Under the pieces are notes generated by a model. It made no database searches and was not told the origin of the DNA. It worked only from the letters and a program-made list of their open reading frames with translations. Positions 28,870-38,616 of a DNA stretch of 64,000 nucleotides are shown here, piece by piece (the first letter of the stretch is position 1; each line of letters opens with the position of its first letter). This stretch comes from Noviherbaspirillum malthae. Lineage in GTDB: Bacteria > Pseudomonadota > Gammaproteobacteria > Burkholderiales > Burkholderiaceae_D. A program made the translations under genes and the position numbers. The stretch covers positions 62,001 to 126,000 of the forward strand of contig NZ_JACYXF010000006.1 of the NCBI RefSeq assembly GCF_015352985.1, read 5' to 3'.

Positions 28870-29967
28870 ATGTCCCAATCAATGCAGAAGCTCGGCCTTG
28901 CCGGATGCATGACGATCGGCCTTGCGCTGTCGACACAGTCGGCACTGGCGCAGAGCACGACCAATGTCACCATCTACGGCATCGTCGATGCGGGTATCGA
29001 GTACACCCACGGCGTTGCCGCCGGAGGAAGAAAAGAGAACCTGACGCGTCTCAACGGCAGCAACCAGCTCGCCTCGCGCTGGGGCCTGCGCGGCACTGAA
29101 GACCTGGGCGGCGGCGTGAAAGCGGTGTTCAATCTGGAGAACGGCTTCAGTCCCGATACCGGCAATATCCTGCAGAGCGGACGTTTGTTCGGACGCGCCT
29201 CGGTGGTCGGCGTGGAAAGCCCGTGGGGCACCGTGCTGGCGGGGCGTCAGAGAAACACGATCTTCGATCTGATCCTGGTCTACGATCCGCTGCCGCTGGC
29301 CACCTATGGCGTCACCGCGCACGACAATGCCTTCTTCACCCAGCGTCCCGACAACTCGATCAAGTACAGCTACAAGGCAGGCCCGCTGTCGGGCTCGCTG
29401 CTGTACAGCTTCGGCCGTGACGCGCTCACCGGCACGCCGGCAGGCAGCCAGAGCGAAGTCCCCGGCAATTCGCGTATCGGCCGCCAGATGGGCGCCAGCC
29501 TGAATTACGCAGCGGGACCGGTGAGCGTTGCCTTCGGCTATGACCAGCAGCAGGGCGTGACCGCAGCGACCGCATCCGAAGCGGATCGCCGCTATCTGCT
29601 GGCCGGTATCTATGACATTGCAAGCACCCGCACCAAGCTGTATGCCGGCGTCGTGCGCCGCGAGAACGATGTGCCGGCCATCGATACGACAAGTCACATT
29701 TACTGGGTCGGTTTCAAGCAGGGGATCACAGGCCAGCTCGGCCTCGCCGCGCAGCTGTCGCGCGCCACGCAGAGCGGTTCCCCGAACAAGGCCACGCTGC
29801 TGGGCACCTCGCTCTACTACGATCTGTCCAAGCGCACCCAGCTTTACCTGAACATGGCGTATGTGAAGAACGACGGCGCAAGCGCCCAAGGTGTCGCCAA
29901 CAGCACGCCGGCCGTTCCGGGTGAAAACCAGACCGGTGTCGTGTCCGGCATCATGCACCGCTTCTGA
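28870..29967 (+). CDS. Gram-negative trimeric porin
   Basis: A 365-residue outer-membrane porin: signal peptide to about residue 27 (ending ALA), N-terminal NVTIYGIVDAGIEY, the SRWGLRGTEDLGGGVKAVFNLENGF strand pair, and the terminal phenylalanine motif (GIMHRF) required for outer-membrane assembly. It is the Burkholderiales 16-strand general porin type (PF13609). TTGGAGGAAC precedes the ATG. It is placed before the LeuCD-type genes and behind the shared promoter element, so it may serve uptake of the catabolic substrate rather than be a general porin (inference). Confidence 0.92.
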   Translation: MSQSMQKLGLAGCMTIGLALSTQSALAQSTTNVTIYGIVDAGIEYTHGVAAGGRKENLTRLNGSNQLASRWGLRGTEDLGGGVKAVFNLENGFSPDTGNILQSGRLFGRASVVGVESPWGTVLAGRQRNTIFDLILVYDPLPLATYGVTAHDNAFFTQRPDNSIKYSYKAGPLSGSLLYSFGRDALTGTPAGSQSEVPGNSRIGRQMGASLNYAAGPVSVAFGYDQQQGVTAATASEADRRYLLAGIYDIASTRTKLYAGVVRRENDVPAIDTTSHIYWVGFKQGITGQLGLAAQLSRATQSGSPNKATLLGTSLYYDLSKRTQLYLNMAYVKNDGASAQGVANSTPAVPGENQTGVVSGIMHRF

Positions 29968-30016
29968 TCCGCAATCCGCAATCCGCAATTTGTAATCCAT
30001 TGACGCCTGCTCCAGC

Positions 30017-31444
30017 ATGAACGCACCGCGCACACTCTACGACAAGCTATGGGACGACCATGTCGTTCGCACCGAAAGCGATGGCACGGCGCTGCTTTAT
30101 GTGGACAGGCATCTCGTGTATGAAGTGACCAGTCCTCAAGCTTTTGAAGGACTGGCCGAATCCGGCCGGCCGGTATGGCGGCCGATGGCAAACTTCGGCG
30201 TCTGCGACCACAACGTTCCCACCTCAGGCCGCGCGGGCGGCATACGCGATCCGCTGTCCCGCGCGCAGGTGGAGCGGCTGGCTGACAACTGCGACCGCAA
30301 CCGGATACCGCAGTTCCGGATGCTAGACCGGCGCCAGGGCATCGTGCATGTGATCGCGCCGGAACAGGGACTGACCCTGCCGGGCATGACCGTGGTTTGC
30401 GGCGATTCCCATACCAGCACGCACGGCGCCCTCGGCGCGCTGGCGTTCGGCGTCGGTACCTCAGAGGTCGAGCATGTGCTGGCGACGCAGACCCTGGCGC
30501 TGAAGAAAAGCAGGAACATGCGTGTCAGCGTCTCCGGGAAGCTGGCTCACGGCTGTTCCGCGAAGGATCTCGCTCTGGCCATCATCGGCCGTATCGGCAC
30601 GGCCGGGGGCACGGGGTACACCATTGAATTCGCGGGACCGGCGATACGCAGTCTCTCGATGGAGGCGCGCATGACCTTGTGCAACATGGCTATTGAAGCC
30701 GGTGCGCGTTCCGGGCTGGTCGCAGTCGATGACCTGACCATCGAATACCTGCGCGGCAAGCCGTTTGCCCCCCAAAGCCGCCATTGGGATGCCGCCGTGG
30801 CCGAGTGGCGCAGTCTCGTCTCCGACCCCGGCGCGCATTTCGACAGCGAGATCGAGATCGATGGCGAAGCGGTCATTCCGCAAGTCACCTGGGGCACTTC
30901 GCCGGAGATGGTGACCGGCATCGACGGCAGCGTGCCCGATCCGGCGGAAGAGACGGATCCCTCACGCCGGCGGATGCTGGAAAGCGCGCTAGCCTATATG
31001 GGCCTTACGGCCGGGCAAAGAATTCACGATATCGGCATCGACAAGGTATTCATCGGGTCCTGCACCAATAGCCGCATCGAGGATCTGCGCATCGCGGCCG
31101 ACATCGTGCGGCGCATGAGCGGCCGCATTGACGGCCATGTGAAGCTTGCGCTGGTGGTACCCGGCTCCGGCCTGGTCAAGGCGCAGGCGGAGCAGGAAGG
31201 ACTGGATCGGATTTTCACCGAGGCCGGCTTCGAATGGCGCGAACCGGGCTGCTCGATGTGCCTGGCGATGAACGACGACAGACTTGCGCCGCAGGAGCGC
31301 TGCGCATCGACCTCGAACCGCAATTTCGAAGGGCGGCAGGGCGCAGGCGGGCGCAGTCATCTTGTCAGTCCGGCCATGGCCGCCGCCGCCGCGATGGCGG
31401 GGCGCTTCATTGACGTCAGGCGCTGCCTGGCAGGGGACTCGTAG
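30017..31444 (+). CDS. leuC: 3-isopropylmalate dehydratase large subunit family (LeuC-type hydro-lyase)
   Basis: 475 residues with the aconitase-superfamily pattern: [24 protein letters not shown], and the three 4Fe-4S cysteines in [11 protein letters not shown] and CSMCLAMN. LeuC-LeuD enzymes interconvert 2- and 3-hydroxy acids through an unsaturated acid. Its place after a porin, inside a region for aromatic acid breakdown and away from leuA or leuB, argues that this is a paralogue with a catabolic role. A maleate or citraconate hydratase such as HbzIJ of gentisate-degrading Pseudomonas is one possibility. The symbol reflects the family only. The ATG has no strong ribosome site. Confidence 0.85.
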   Translation: MNAPRTLYDKLWDDHVVRTESDGTALLYVDRHLVYEVTSPQAFEGLAESGRPVWRPMANFGVCDHNVPTSGRAGGIRDPLSRAQVERLADNCDRNRIPQFRMLDRRQGIVHVIAPEQGLTLPGMTVVCGDSHTSTHGALGALAFGVGTSEVEHVLATQTLALKKSRNMRVSVSGKLAHGCSAKDLALAIIGRIGTAGGTGYTIEFAGPAIRSLSMEARMTLCNMAIEAGARSGLVAVDDLTIEYLRGKPFAPQSRHWDAAVAEWRSLVSDPGAHFDSEIEIDGEAVIPQVTWGTSPEMVTGIDGSVPDPAEETDPSRRRMLESALAYMGLTAGQRIHDIGIDKVFIGSCTNSRIEDLRIAADIVRRMSGRIDGHVKLALVVPGSGLVKAQAEQEGLDRIFTEAGFEWREPGCSMCLAMNDDRLAPQERCASTSNRNFEGRQGAGGRSHLVSPAMAAAAAMAGRFIDVRRCLAGDS

Positions 31445-31451
31445 AGAGATC

Positions 31452-32117
31452 ATGGACAAGTTTGAAACCCTGACCGGACTGGCGGCCCCGCTGGACCGCG
31501 ACAATGTCGATACCGATGCCATCATTCCGAAGCAGTTCATGAAGTCGGTGGCGCGCACGGGTTTCGGCCTGAATCTGTTCGATGCCTGGCGCTATACCGA
31601 TATCGGCGAACCTGGCATGGACAATGCGGCGCGCCCGCACAATCCCGACTTCGTGCTCAATCAGTCCCGGTACCACGGCGCCAGCATCCTGCTGGTCCGG
31701 CGCAACTTCGGCTGCGGCAGTTCCCGCGAGCATGCGCCGTGGGCGATTTCGCAATATGGTTTCCGGGTACTGATCGGCATCAGCTTTGCCGACATCTTTC
31801 GGCAGAACTGCTACAAGAACGGCATCCTTGCCATCACCCTGCCGGAGCGGCAAGTCGATGCGCTGTTCGCGGCAGCAGTCGCCACACCTGGTTACAGGCT
31901 GAAGGTAGACCTGCCGTTGCAAACGGTCGCGGACGAGGCGGGACGGATATATCCGTTCGAGATCGCGCCGTTCATCAAGCATAATCTTGTCAATGGCCTG
32001 GACGAGATCGGCCTGACGCTTCAGCATCAGGAAGCCATCAGGACGTTCGAGCAGCAGCGACATGCCCGCTGCCCATGGCTCGCCGTTCCTGTCGACGCCG
32101 GTCCTGACGGCAGCTAA
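31452..32117 (+). CDS. leuD: 3-isopropylmalate dehydratase small subunit family (LeuD-type)
   Basis: A 221-residue LeuD-type swivel domain with [23 protein letters not shown] at the N terminus and [23 protein letters not shown], which supplies the serine and arginine of the active site. It is the partner of the large subunit, whose stop lies seven bases upstream, so the two are translated together. Function follows that of the large subunit: hydration or dehydration of a small dicarboxylic acid, either leucine biosynthesis or, more likely from context, catabolism. Confidence 0.86.
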   Translation: MDKFETLTGLAAPLDRDNVDTDAIIPKQFMKSVARTGFGLNLFDAWRYTDIGEPGMDNAARPHNPDFVLNQSRYHGASILLVRRNFGCGSSREHAPWAISQYGFRVLIGISFADIFRQNCYKNGILAITLPERQVDALFAAAVATPGYRLKVDLPLQTVADEAGRIYPFEIAPFIKHNLVNGLDEIGLTLQHQEAIRTFEQQRHARCPWLAVPVDAGPDGS

Positions 32118-32363
32118 CAGGCAGTCCAGCCGCATGCAGGGGGCGCAGGCGATGTTTGCTTGCGTTACATCCAGCTTGTGTCCTGATGCGCCAATGCAAT
32201 CGCCGGGAAGCTTCATTACAATGAATGCTGTCTTCGTTTTCGTTGCGAGCATTCATGCATTGTCCGGCTGCATCCGCCATACGCTCTCGCTTGTTGCCTG
32301 ATTGCCAAGGCATGCGGGGTGTCCGATCGCTCACGCACCGCGCACGTTTCAGGTAATCCGGCT

Positions 32364-33326
32364 ATGAACCTCTCACTCAGACAATTGAAGGTGTTTCTTG
32401 GCGTGGCGGACAGTTCCAGCTTCACCAAGACCGCACAGCGCCTGCACCTCAGCCAGGCCGCCTTGTCGGCCATCATCCGCGAGCTGGAAACCCAGCTCCA
32501 GTGCCGCCTTCTCGACCGTACTACGCGCACCGTCAGCCTGACCGAAGCCGGCCGTTTTTTTCTGCCGACGGCCATGCATATCGTGCAGGTGCTGGAAAAC
32601 TCTGCGCTGGAACTGGCGAAGATGGGGCGCGAGGAGCGACGCATCCTGCGCATCGGCGTGACGCCTCACGTGGCGGTCAGCATCGTGCCGACAGTGCTCA
32701 AGCGTTTCCTCAAAAACCATGCCGACGTGCATGTGGAAGTCAGCGACAGGCCGCCCGGCGACCTGCTGCGCCTGGTCGAAGACGGCGAACTGGATGCGGC
32801 ATTCGGCGCCTTTTTCGACAAGGCGTCGGGCATCGAACGCACGCCGATCTTTCCCACGCATTTCGTGATCGCCTCGCCCCTGACCGAGGAGCGCGAGTGG
32901 CCGGATTTCTCATCCTGCGACGTCACCTGGAAAGCGTTGCAGGACGTGCCAATGATCTCCTTTCCGAAGGACAATCCCATCCAGCGCCTGGTTGAGGAGA
33001 ATCTGTCGCGCGAGCGGGTAACGACAGGCAAGCGCACCATCGTCAGTCACCTTGAGACGGCCATTTCCATGGCTGAAGCCGGATTCGGCGTGGCCATCGT
33101 GCCGTCGTTCTCCGAGGCCACCTGCCAGCGCTTCCGCGTACGCCTCGACAAGGTGCAGCCCTTGCTGGAACTGGCTTTCTACTGCATTACCCGCTCCGGG
33201 CGCGGCAACATCGACATCATCGAGCAGTTCTCCGATACCTTCCGCGAAGTGGCGCAGGAATTCGAAAAGAGCCTCGCGCAGCGCAGCAAGCGTGCCGGCA
33301 CGCGTCGCAAGAGCGAAGCTGCCTGA
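32364..33326 (+). CDS. LysR-family transcriptional regulator
   Basis: 320 residues: helix-turn-helix at 1-60 (LRQLKVFLGVADSSSFTKTAQRLHLSQAALSAIIRELE) and a LysR substrate-binding domain (LRIGVTPHVAVSIVPTVLKRFLKNHADVHVEV). The C-terminal tail is basic (QRSKRAGTRRKSEAA). It lies on the same strand between the LeuCD-type genes and the long operon at 33619. As a co-located LysR it is the first candidate to bind the shared promoter elements, one of which lies 166 bases after its stop (inference). Confidence 0.9.
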   Translation: MNLSLRQLKVFLGVADSSSFTKTAQRLHLSQAALSAIIRELETQLQCRLLDRTTRTVSLTEAGRFFLPTAMHIVQVLENSALELAKMGREERRILRIGVTPHVAVSIVPTVLKRFLKNHADVHVEVSDRPPGDLLRLVEDGELDAAFGAFFDKASGIERTPIFPTHFVIASPLTEEREWPDFSSCDVTWKALQDVPMISFPKDNPIQRLVEENLSRERVTTGKRTIVSHLETAISMAEAGFGVAIVPSFSEATCQRFRVRLDKVQPLLELAFYCITRSGRGNIDIIEQFSDTFREVAQEFEKSLAQRSKRAGTRRKSEAA

Positions 33327-33492
33327 GCGCAATTCCTGTCTAATTCCTGCACGGATTCCCCATGCCTGAGGCGTGCCGTTGGTTGTCTTCAAGAGGCGTG
33401 CCGGCGTGCGCGCCTTTTCTGCTTTTTAACCGTCCTGCCTTTTACCCACCGCAGCACTGCCGAGCCGCCATGAATGCGACTGGCCGTCTTCA

Positions 33493-33535
33493 TTGTTCGC
33501 ATTTCTCTATAAGACGATAAATTCTTTTTGCTTCT
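33493..33535 (+). promoter_or_regulatory. Shared promoter element, copy C (long catabolic operon)
   Basis: TTGTTC, 29 bases, TTGCTTCT, as in copies A, B and D. The end of the spacer and box (TTCTTTTTGCTTCTG) is nearly the same as copy B. It ends 83 bases before the ATG of the first gene of the operon. Confidence 0.7.
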
Positions 33536-33618
33536 GCAAACAAACGAGGTTCTTTATATTAAGCGTCAACCAAGCCGTTGCCATTCCGGGCAATGCGGTT
33601 CCGCCAATACGTTCCAGC

Positions 33619-34623
33619 ATGATGAAGAATTCCTCGCACATCGCTCGCTCGCTGAAATCGATCAGTACCCTGACTGCCCTGACGCTGGCTGCGATGACCT
33701 GCATCGCCGCGCCGTCTGCGGTCGCTCAGTCGTATCCCGCACGCACCGTCACCATCGTCGTTCCTTTCGCGCCCGGCGGTCCTACCGACAGCAGCGCCCG
33801 CCTGATCGGCAAGGCGCTGAGCGCACGGCTCAAGCAGCCCGTGATCATTGAAAACAGGCCGGGCGCCGGCGGCACGACGGGTTCGGCCTATGTCGCGCGC
33901 GCCAAGGCCGACGGCTATACGCTGCTGTGGGCAAGCACCAGCAGCGTCGGCGTGGCGCCGGCACTGTATCCCAAGCTGAGCTACGCGCCGATCACATCGT
34001 TCGCTCCCCTGGCGATGGTGGCGCGCAGCCCCATCGTGCTGACCGCGCGCGGCAACATCAAGGCTGAGAATCTCAAGGATTTCATCGCCCTGGCGAAGAC
34101 GCAGCAGATGTCCTACGGCTCCGCAGGCAACGGCTCCATTACCCATCTCGTGGCCGAGTGGTTCAACGACGAGGCGAAGATCAACATGCTGCATGTGCCC
34201 TACAAGGGCGGTGCACCGGCGCTCAACGATCTGCTGGGCGGACAGGTCGACCTGACGCTGGAAACCATTCCCACCGTATCGTCGTTCATCAAGACCGACC
34301 GCGTGAAGGTGCTGGCCACCACCGGCAAGACCCGCGCACCGCAATTGCCCAACGTGCCCACGGTCAGGGAAGTGATCGGCGGAGACTTCGAGGCCTACTC
34401 CTGGGTCGGACTCATGGCGCCCGCAGGCACGCCGGCCGATGCGCTGAAGGTGTTGACCGATGCGATGCAAGCGGCTGAAAACGACCCTGCGCTGCAGCGC
34501 GAAATCGAAGCGACCGGCCTCGATCCCGTAAAAAGTTCGCCCGACGCTTTCAAGCGCGATATCGAAGCAGAACTGGCGAAGTGGACCCGTCTGGTGAAGA
34601 AGGTCAATCCGGTCGTTGAATAA
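33619..34623 (+). CDS. Bug-family periplasmic substrate-binding protein
   Basis: 334 residues with a long signal peptide (MMKNSSHIARSLKSISTL..., cut near AVA) and YPARTVTIVVPFAPGGPTDS, VPYKGGAPAL and LPNVPTVRE. First gene of an 11 kb run of same-strand catabolic genes. It probably binds the starting compound of the pathway encoded behind it. Two adjacent ATGs make the exact start uncertain by one codon. Confidence 0.92.
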   Translation: MMKNSSHIARSLKSISTLTALTLAAMTCIAAPSAVAQSYPARTVTIVVPFAPGGPTDSSARLIGKALSARLKQPVIIENRPGAGGTTGSAYVARAKADGYTLLWASTSSVGVAPALYPKLSYAPITSFAPLAMVARSPIVLTARGNIKAENLKDFIALAKTQQMSYGSAGNGSITHLVAEWFNDEAKINMLHVPYKGGAPALNDLLGGQVDLTLETIPTVSSFIKTDRVKVLATTGKTRAPQLPNVPTVREVIGGDFEAYSWVGLMAPAGTPADALKVLTDAMQAAENDPALQREIEATGLDPVKSSPDAFKRDIEAELAKWTRLVKKVNPVVE

Positions 34624-34677
34624 GCCTAATCGTTGCATCCCGCACCCTCTGTCAACTCATCTCACTGCTGCATAACA

Positions 34678-35865
34678 ATGAAAATCACCATCATCGGCGC
34701 GGGCCTCGGCGGCCTGACGGCGGCTATCGCCCTGCTTAAAAAAGGATTCGATGTCTCCGTACTGGAGCAGGCCAGCGAACTCAAGGAAATCGGCGCCGGC
34801 GTCCAGCTCGGGCCGAATGCCACCGGAGTGCTGTACCGCCTAGGCCTCGGCGAGGCGCTGGCGCAGATCGCTTCCGAACCTGTCGGAAAGCGGGTCAGGC
34901 TGTGGAGCACCGGCCAGATCTGGCCGCTGTTCGACCTGGGCACCGTGTCGCGCGAAATCTACGGCTATCCGTACTTCACATTGCACCGCGCCGACCTGCA
35001 CATGGTGCTGGCGGAGTCCGTCATGCGGCTCAAGCCGGATGCCATCAGGCTGGGCGTGCGCATCGTCGGCCACGATCAGCATGGCGGCGGCGTGACGCTC
35101 ACCGCGCACAACGGCGATGTCTACGAATCCGATGTCGTGATCGGCGCCGACGGCGTGCATTCGAAGACGCGCGAAGCGATGTTCGGGCCCGATGCGCCGC
35201 GCTATTCCGGCGTCATGGCATGGCGGGGCGTGATCCAGGCGTCGTCGCTGCCTGCGCATCTGCGCGAGCCCTACGGTTCCAACTGGGTCGGCCCGGGCGC
35301 GCATGTGATCCAGTATCCGTTGCGCCGCGGCGAACTGATCAACTTCGTCGGCGCGGTCGAGGGCAATCGCTGGGAAGTCGAGTCCTGGTCCGAGGCCGGC
35401 ACCCACGAGGAATGCCTGAACGACTTCAAGGGCTGGCATGAGGACGTGCAGACCATGATCAAGGCGATTGACACGCCGTTCAAGTGGGTGCTCAAGGTTC
35501 GCGATCCGATGCCGCGCTGGTCCAAGGGAAACATGACCTTGCTCGGCGATGCCTGCCATCCGACCTTGCCATTCCTAGCCCAGGGCGCCGGCATGGCGAT
35601 CGAGGACGGCTACATCCTGGCGCGGGCGCTGGAGAAGTATCCGCATTCGATTTCCACCGCATTCGAACGCTACGAGGCGGCGCGCAAGGAGCGCACGGCG
35701 CGCGTGGTGATCGGCTCTGCGGCCAACACCAAGCGCTTCCACAATCCGGCGCTGGCCGACGCGCAGGGCGCCGGCGAGTACGTCAACCGCGAGTTCAGCG
35801 AAGAGCGGGTGAAGGAACGTTACGAGTGGCTGTTCAACTACGACGTCGATGCCGTCGAGATCTGA
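34678..35865 (+). CDS. FAD-dependent monooxygenase, NicC / salicylate hydroxylase-like
   Basis: A 395-residue class A flavin hydroxylase: GAGLGGLTAAIALLKKGFDV (FAD-binding), IGADGVHSKTRE, and LGDACHPTLPFLAQGAGMAIED. It hydroxylates an aromatic or hydroxy-N-heteroaromatic acid, sometimes with decarboxylation. It sits in an operon with a molybdenum hydroxylase, a VOC protein and fumarylacetoacetase. That suggests it acts after an initial hydroxylation and before ring opening, in the order seen for nicotinate breakdown (inference). The ATG is close to the conserved FAD motif and needs no adjustment. Confidence 0.9.
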   Translation: MKITIIGAGLGGLTAAIALLKKGFDVSVLEQASELKEIGAGVQLGPNATGVLYRLGLGEALAQIASEPVGKRVRLWSTGQIWPLFDLGTVSREIYGYPYFTLHRADLHMVLAESVMRLKPDAIRLGVRIVGHDQHGGGVTLTAHNGDVYESDVVIGADGVHSKTREAMFGPDAPRYSGVMAWRGVIQASSLPAHLREPYGSNWVGPGAHVIQYPLRRGELINFVGAVEGNRWEVESWSEAGTHEECLNDFKGWHEDVQTMIKAIDTPFKWVLKVRDPMPRWSKGNMTLLGDACHPTLPFLAQGAGMAIEDGYILARALEKYPHSISTAFERYEAARKERTARVVIGSAANTKRFHNPALADAQGAGEYVNREFSEERVKERYEWLFNYDVDAVEI

Positions 35866-35915
35866 TGCTTGCCTGAATTCCGTTATGCCCGGTCAATCAC
35901 ATCCTGGAGAATGAC

Positions 35916-36437
35916 ATGTCCACCATACCCAGCGTTCTAGGCCTGCATCACTTTGCATGGCGCTGCCGCGATGCGGAGGAAACACGCCGCTTTTATGAAG
36001 ACCTGCTCGGCATGCGCCTGGTGCATGTGATCAAGGCCGATCATGTGCCGAGCACCGGCGAGTACTGTCCCTATGTACATATCTTCTTTGAAATGGCCGA
36101 CGGTTCCAACATCGCCTTCTTCGACCTCGGCGACGGTCAGTCCGCGCAGCCCTCGCAGAATACGCCGTCCTGGGTCAACCACATTGCGCTGAAGCTGAAA
36201 TCGCTCGAAGAGCTGGCGGCGATGAAGCGACGGCTGGAAGACGCCGGCGTGGAAGTGGTGGGCGTGACCGACCACCATTTCGTGCGGTCGATCTACTTCT
36301 TTGATCCCAACGGCTTCCGCATGGAATTCACGGTGCCGGTCGGTACGGCGGAGCAGCACAAGGAATACGAAGACACCGCACACGCCAAGATCAACGAGTG
36401 GACACGCGAAAAAGCGTCCCGCAACAACAAGAACTGA
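35916..36437 (+). CDS. VOC-family protein (glyoxalase / extradiol dioxygenase fold)
   Basis: 173 residues with one or two beta-alpha-beta-beta-beta modules: LHHFAWRCRDAEETRRFYEDLLGMRL at the start and HIALKLKSLEELAAMKRRLEDAGVEV followed by SIYFFDPNGFRMEF. Candidate metal ligands are H12 in the first module, H91 in WVNHIAL and E135 in RMEF. Such proteins include ring-cleaving dioxygenases, isomerases and lactoyl-glutathione lyases. Flanked by a flavin hydroxylase and fumarylacetoacetase, it could catalyse ring cleavage or isomerisation of the product (inference). It has a good ribosome site (CTGGAGAATGAC). Confidence 0.8.
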   Translation: MSTIPSVLGLHHFAWRCRDAEETRRFYEDLLGMRLVHVIKADHVPSTGEYCPYVHIFFEMADGSNIAFFDLGDGQSAQPSQNTPSWVNHIALKLKSLEELAAMKRRLEDAGVEVVGVTDHHFVRSIYFFDPNGFRMEFTVPVGTAEQHKEYEDTAHAKINEWTREKASRNNKN

Positions 36438-36440
36438 AAC

Positions 36441-37772
36441 ATGACCCAATTGAATGCAACGCACGACCCGGCTCGCCGCTCCTGGGTGGAGTCAGCCAAT
36501 CAGGCCGAATGCGACTTTCCGATCCAGAACCTGCCGTTCGGCATTTTCAACGAAGGCGGCGTGCGCCGCGCGGGCGTGGCGCTCGGCGACAAGGTCATCG
36601 ATCTGCAGGCATTGCTGAGCCATGGGCTGCTGGACGGTCATGCCGCCATCGCCGCGCATGCCACGGCCAGCGGCCGCCTGAACGAACTGATGGAAATGGA
36701 AAAGCCGTTTGCATCGGCACTGCGCGCCCAGCTGTCCGACCTGTTTCGCAGCGATGGTCCGTCGGCGATGCTGTCCGGCGCCCGCGCGCATGCGGAGACC
36801 ATCCTGCTCGACATGAAGTCGGTCAGCATGGAAGTTCCATGCAGCATCGGCGACTACACGGATTTTTTGACTTCGCTGCACCACACCGAGCGCCACGGGC
36901 GTTTCAAGGGCTTGAAGGATCCGCTGCCTCCGGCATTCAAATCGCTGCCGGTGGCCTATCACAGCCGCGCATCGTCGATCCGGATCAGCGGGACCGAGGT
37001 GGTGCGTCCTAACGGCCAGTACAAGGATGCGGACGGGGAAGTGCGTTTCGGCCCTGCGCCGATGATGGACTTCGAACTCGAACTCGCAGCCTTCATCGGA
37101 CGGGGCAATGAACTGACGCAGCCCATCCCGATCGATCGCGCGCGCGAGCATATCTTCGGCTATTGCCTGCTCAACGACTGGTCGGCCAAGAGCATACAGT
37201 GGTGGGAACAGGTGCTCGGTCCTTTCCTCGGCAAGAGCTTCATCACATCGATCTCGCCGTGGATCGTGACCGAGGAAGCGCTGCTGCCGTTCCGCCTGCC
37301 GGCGCCCGCGCGTCCGGCGGGAGACCCGCCGCCGCTGGACCACCTCAACGGCAAGCGTGACCAGTCCGAAGGCGGCATCGACATCGCTCTCGAAGCGTGG
37401 ATCTCGACAGCCACGCAGCGCAGCGCCGGGCAGGATGCAGTCTGCATCACGCGTACTCACCTGCAGAACCTTTACTGGACTTTCGGGCAGATGATCACCC
37501 ATCACGCCAGCAACGGCTGCAATCTGCGACCGGGGGATCTGATCGGCAGCGGCACCATTTCGGGGGAAAGCGATATCTCGCGTGCCTGCATCACCGAACT
37601 GACCAATGCCGGCAAGGATCCGCTGCTGGTGGGCAATGGGGAATTCCGCACCGCGCTTGAAGACGGCGATGAAATGATCTTCCGCGCCCGGGCGGCCCGC
37701 GAGGGCGCGGTCGCGATCGGTTTCGGCGAATGCCGCGGGCGCGTGCAGCCGGCGCGCACGTGGCCGGCATGA
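36441..37772 (+). CDS. Fumarylacetoacetase
   Basis: A 443-residue protein of full fumarylacetoacetase length, with the separate N-terminal SH3-like domain (DFPIQNLPFGIFNEGGVRRAGVALG) and the catalytic domain. The latter contains DYTDFLTSLHHTERHG, LPVAYHSRASSIRISG, FELELAAFIG (metal ligands), YCLLNDWSAKSIQWWEQ and GSGTISG. The enzyme hydrolyses the C-C bond of fumarylacetoacetate in homogentisate breakdown. No homogentisate dioxygenase or 4-HPP dioxygenase is present, so here it may act on a similar ring-cleavage product. It begins three bases after the VOC gene. Confidence 0.88.
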   Translation: MTQLNATHDPARRSWVESANQAECDFPIQNLPFGIFNEGGVRRAGVALGDKVIDLQALLSHGLLDGHAAIAAHATASGRLNELMEMEKPFASALRAQLSDLFRSDGPSAMLSGARAHAETILLDMKSVSMEVPCSIGDYTDFLTSLHHTERHGRFKGLKDPLPPAFKSLPVAYHSRASSIRISGTEVVRPNGQYKDADGEVRFGPAPMMDFELELAAFIGRGNELTQPIPIDRAREHIFGYCLLNDWSAKSIQWWEQVLGPFLGKSFITSISPWIVTEEALLPFRLPAPARPAGDPPPLDHLNGKRDQSEGGIDIALEAWISTATQRSAGQDAVCITRTHLQNLYWTFGQMITHHASNGCNLRPGDLIGSGTISGESDISRACITELTNAGKDPLLVGNGEFRTALEDGDEMIFRARAAREGAVAIGFGECRGRVQPARTWPA

Positions 37773-37794
37773 TCTTCAGGATGAGAGGGACACA

Positions 37795-38559
37795 ATGAAT
37801 GAATTGAACGGCTATCTGCAGGTCGGAAATGGACCTGTGAAAGTACTGGCCATGTCCGGCTGGTTCGGCGAAGCGGCCGACTGGAGCGTCATGGCGAATG
37901 CCTTCGATCCAGACCTCTTCACCATCGTCTCGTTCGACTATCGCGGCTATGGGCGTTCCCGCCACTTGTCCGGCGAATTCACTTTCGAGGAAAGCGCCAA
38001 TGACGCCATGCGTCTGGTGAACCATCTCGGATGGGACCGCTTTTCCCTGATCGGGCATTCGATGGGCGGGGTGGCAATACAGCGGCTGATGCTTGTCGCA
38101 GGCGGGCGTGTCGAGAAGATGGTGGCGGTAACTGCAGTGCCGGCTTGCAGCGCGCGCATGGATGCGCAGCGGCTGGCGATGTTCGAGAGCGCCGTGACGG
38201 AGCAGGCAAAGCGCGAATTCATCATCAACTTTTCCACCGGCAGCCGGCTTCCTGCGACCTGGGTACGTCAAGTGGCGCAGCGTTCGATGGAGAGTTCGAC
38301 GCCGGCCGCTTTCGGCGCATATCTCAAGCAGTGGGCGACGGTGGATTTTTCCGAGCTGGTGCAAGGGAACGAGACGCCGGTGAAGGTGTTGGTCGGCGAA
38401 TACGATCCGACGCTGAATACGGATCTGATGCAGCGCACCTGGCTGTCCTGGTATCCGAATTCGTCCATGGAAACTCTGGCGAATTCAGGCCATTATCCGA
38501 TGTTCGAAGTGCCGCTGGCCCTGGCCGCAGCGATACAGGAATTTTTGCGCCAGTCCTGA
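37795..38559 (+). CDS. Alpha/beta-hydrolase
   Basis: 254 residues with the nucleophile elbow GHSMGG (serine near residue 87), an acid in the VGEYDPTLN strand and the histidine in NSGHYPMFE. The size and layout resemble C-C hydrolases and N-formylmaleamate deformylase (NicD)-like enzymes, but also general esterases. It lies 22 bases after fumarylacetoacetase in the same operon, with a weak GAGAGGGACACA ribosome site. A role in hydrolysing a ring-opened intermediate or an ester is likely. Confidence 0.82.
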   Translation: MNELNGYLQVGNGPVKVLAMSGWFGEAADWSVMANAFDPDLFTIVSFDYRGYGRSRHLSGEFTFEESANDAMRLVNHLGWDRFSLIGHSMGGVAIQRLMLVAGGRVEKMVAVTAVPACSARMDAQRLAMFESAVTEQAKREFIINFSTGSRLPATWVRQVAQRSMESSTPAAFGAYLKQWATVDFSELVQGNETPVKVLVGEYDPTLNTDLMQRTWLSWYPNSSMETLANSGHYPMFEVPLALAAAIQEFLRQS

Positions 38560-38616
38560 TGCGGGACGGCGCCATGGCGCCTGCCTGCATGACCTGGCGC
38601 GGCAAGTGGAGACAAC

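Noticed and set aside
33528..33535. TTGCTTCT boxes as -12 elements of sigma-54 promoters
   Set aside because: The required GG ten bases upstream (-24 element) is absent in all four copies.
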